DNA of 40,911 bases from Bacteroidales bacterium KA00251 (lineage in GTDB: Bacteria; Bacteroidota; Bacteroidia; Bacteroidales; Porphyromonadaceae): contig KQ959260.1 in assembly GCA_001552775.1 (NCBI GenBank), positions 37,123 through 78,033 on the forward strand, in the 5' to 3' direction. Below the pieces are notes generated by a model, which saw only the letters and a list, made by a program, of their open reading frames with translations, was not told the DNA's origin and made no database searches. How positions within the stretch are numbered: the first letter of the stretch is position 1; each line of letters begins with the position of its first letter. Of this stretch, positions 40,527 through 40,911 are shown one piece after another. The position numbers and the translations under genes were made by a program.

Positions 40527-40911
40527 GCGTAGCGCACCATCCCAAGCGAATGGGAGTCTTACGAGGGAGCTTTGCAAAATCCGCTTGGCAGGAAAGGAGT
40601 TTCTGTCCAAAAGCATTCGCACTTCCTTCTGTAAAGATTAAAGTCGGGCTCTTCGGGACTAACCAAGAGCCCTATATGTCGCTATGGGCAATTGTAGTCA
40701 GCGACAGGCGGCGCCACATGCTAATGCGATCAGAGATGTGGAGTGGTGTTGCACTGGCTAATTCCTATTTTGAGACTGTTGAAAAAGTCCTTGAACTGGC
40801 TTAGGACGATCGGATTGAATTTTTAGCCATGAAAATCGTCCGCTTGTTGGTATAGTTAGACTACCCCTTGGCTTCATTTTTCCCCTCTAGGAGGTCTATT
40901 GACCTCCTAGA
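40527..40911. other. Unassigned right-edge region, possibly a mobile-element fragment
   Basis: No gene is convincing here. A frame at 40550-40804 has no recognisable product. Repeats visible are GTCGCT/AGCGAC (40677-40682 and 40698-40703), GGACGAT/ATCGTCC (40803-40809 and about 40836-40843), and a perfect 11-bp inverted repeat at the edge (40886-40911). The motif GAGACTGTTGAAAAAGTCC at about 40772 looks like an insertion-sequence terminus, but I cannot confirm a family. Confidence 0.35.
40886..40911. repeat. Perfect 11-bp inverted repeat at the window end
   Basis: TCTAGGAGGTC (40886-40896) and GACCTCCTAGA (40901-40911) flank a TATT loop. It may be a terminator hairpin or part of a mobile element. 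The following bases lie outside the window. Confidence 0.85.

Noticed and set aside
40550-40804. 84-codon plus-strand frame at the right edge
   Set aside because: No recognisable domain, no promoter box or ribosome-binding site, and it lies over inverted repeats.

Overview
The window reads as chromosome of a Bacteroidales bacterium, most likely a Porphyromonas species. The grounds are: start-proximal boxes of the Bacteroidetes -7 type (TAnnTTTG) in place of E. coli-like -10 boxes; type IX secretion genes (a type B sorted cargo protein and a PorW/SprE-like lipoprotein); a Porphyromonas-type glutaminyl cyclase; an Mfa1/FimA-type fimbrillin; a DUF4290 protein; and a tmRNA with tag GENNFALAA. The partial tRNA at the left edge and the tmRNA both lack an encoded CCA end. 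Most of the window is ordinary core genome, densely packed.

Layout. 1-33 is a tRNA tail. 378-6133 holds slyD, aroC, ispE, a T9SS type B cargo-like protein and aroA, so two shikimate-pathway genes lie close together. 6146-10067 holds a small Cys-rich membrane protein and the long TPR lipoprotein related to PorW/SprE. The minus-strand block 10125-13328 is recO, rnc, fabF and acpP. It is divergent from purN, and the two start regions share overlapping back-to-back -7 boxes. 14215-19741 carries an outer-membrane-like protein, a lipoprotein thioredoxin, thiol peroxidase, glutaminyl cyclase, sufE, a DUF2156 protein and a GNAT. 20121-24897 is lysS, gpsA, pgi and a DUF4290 gene. 24973-27964 is the overlapping set murA, rimM, dxr. 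28296-33848 is a class II ribonucleotide reductase followed by three glycosyltransferases. 34183-36146 is groES-groEL. 36379-38665 is an Mfa1-type fimbrillin and an AlkD-like HEAT-repeat protein. 39030-39431 is tmRNA, followed by an alpha/beta hydrolase and an unassigned, more GC-rich tail that runs off the window.

Functional themes are envelope and secretion (T9SS cargo, PorW, QC, fimbrillin, glycosyltransferases, murA), central anabolism (aroC, aroA, ispE, dxr, purN, fabF/acpP, nrdJ) and protein quality control (slyD, groESL, tmRNA, thioredoxin, Tpx). The most interesting non-coding signals are a textbook sigma-54 (-24/-12) promoter in front of groESL behind a terminator; two 22-bp-period repeat arrays 15 kb apart from one repeat family; aroC and its counterpart at 6146, whose -7 boxes end 4 bp before the start codon (apparently leaderless); and a structured leader in front of tmRNA. 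I see no phage, no CRISPR array and no complete insertion sequence. No single locus stands out as a clearly new multi-gene system.
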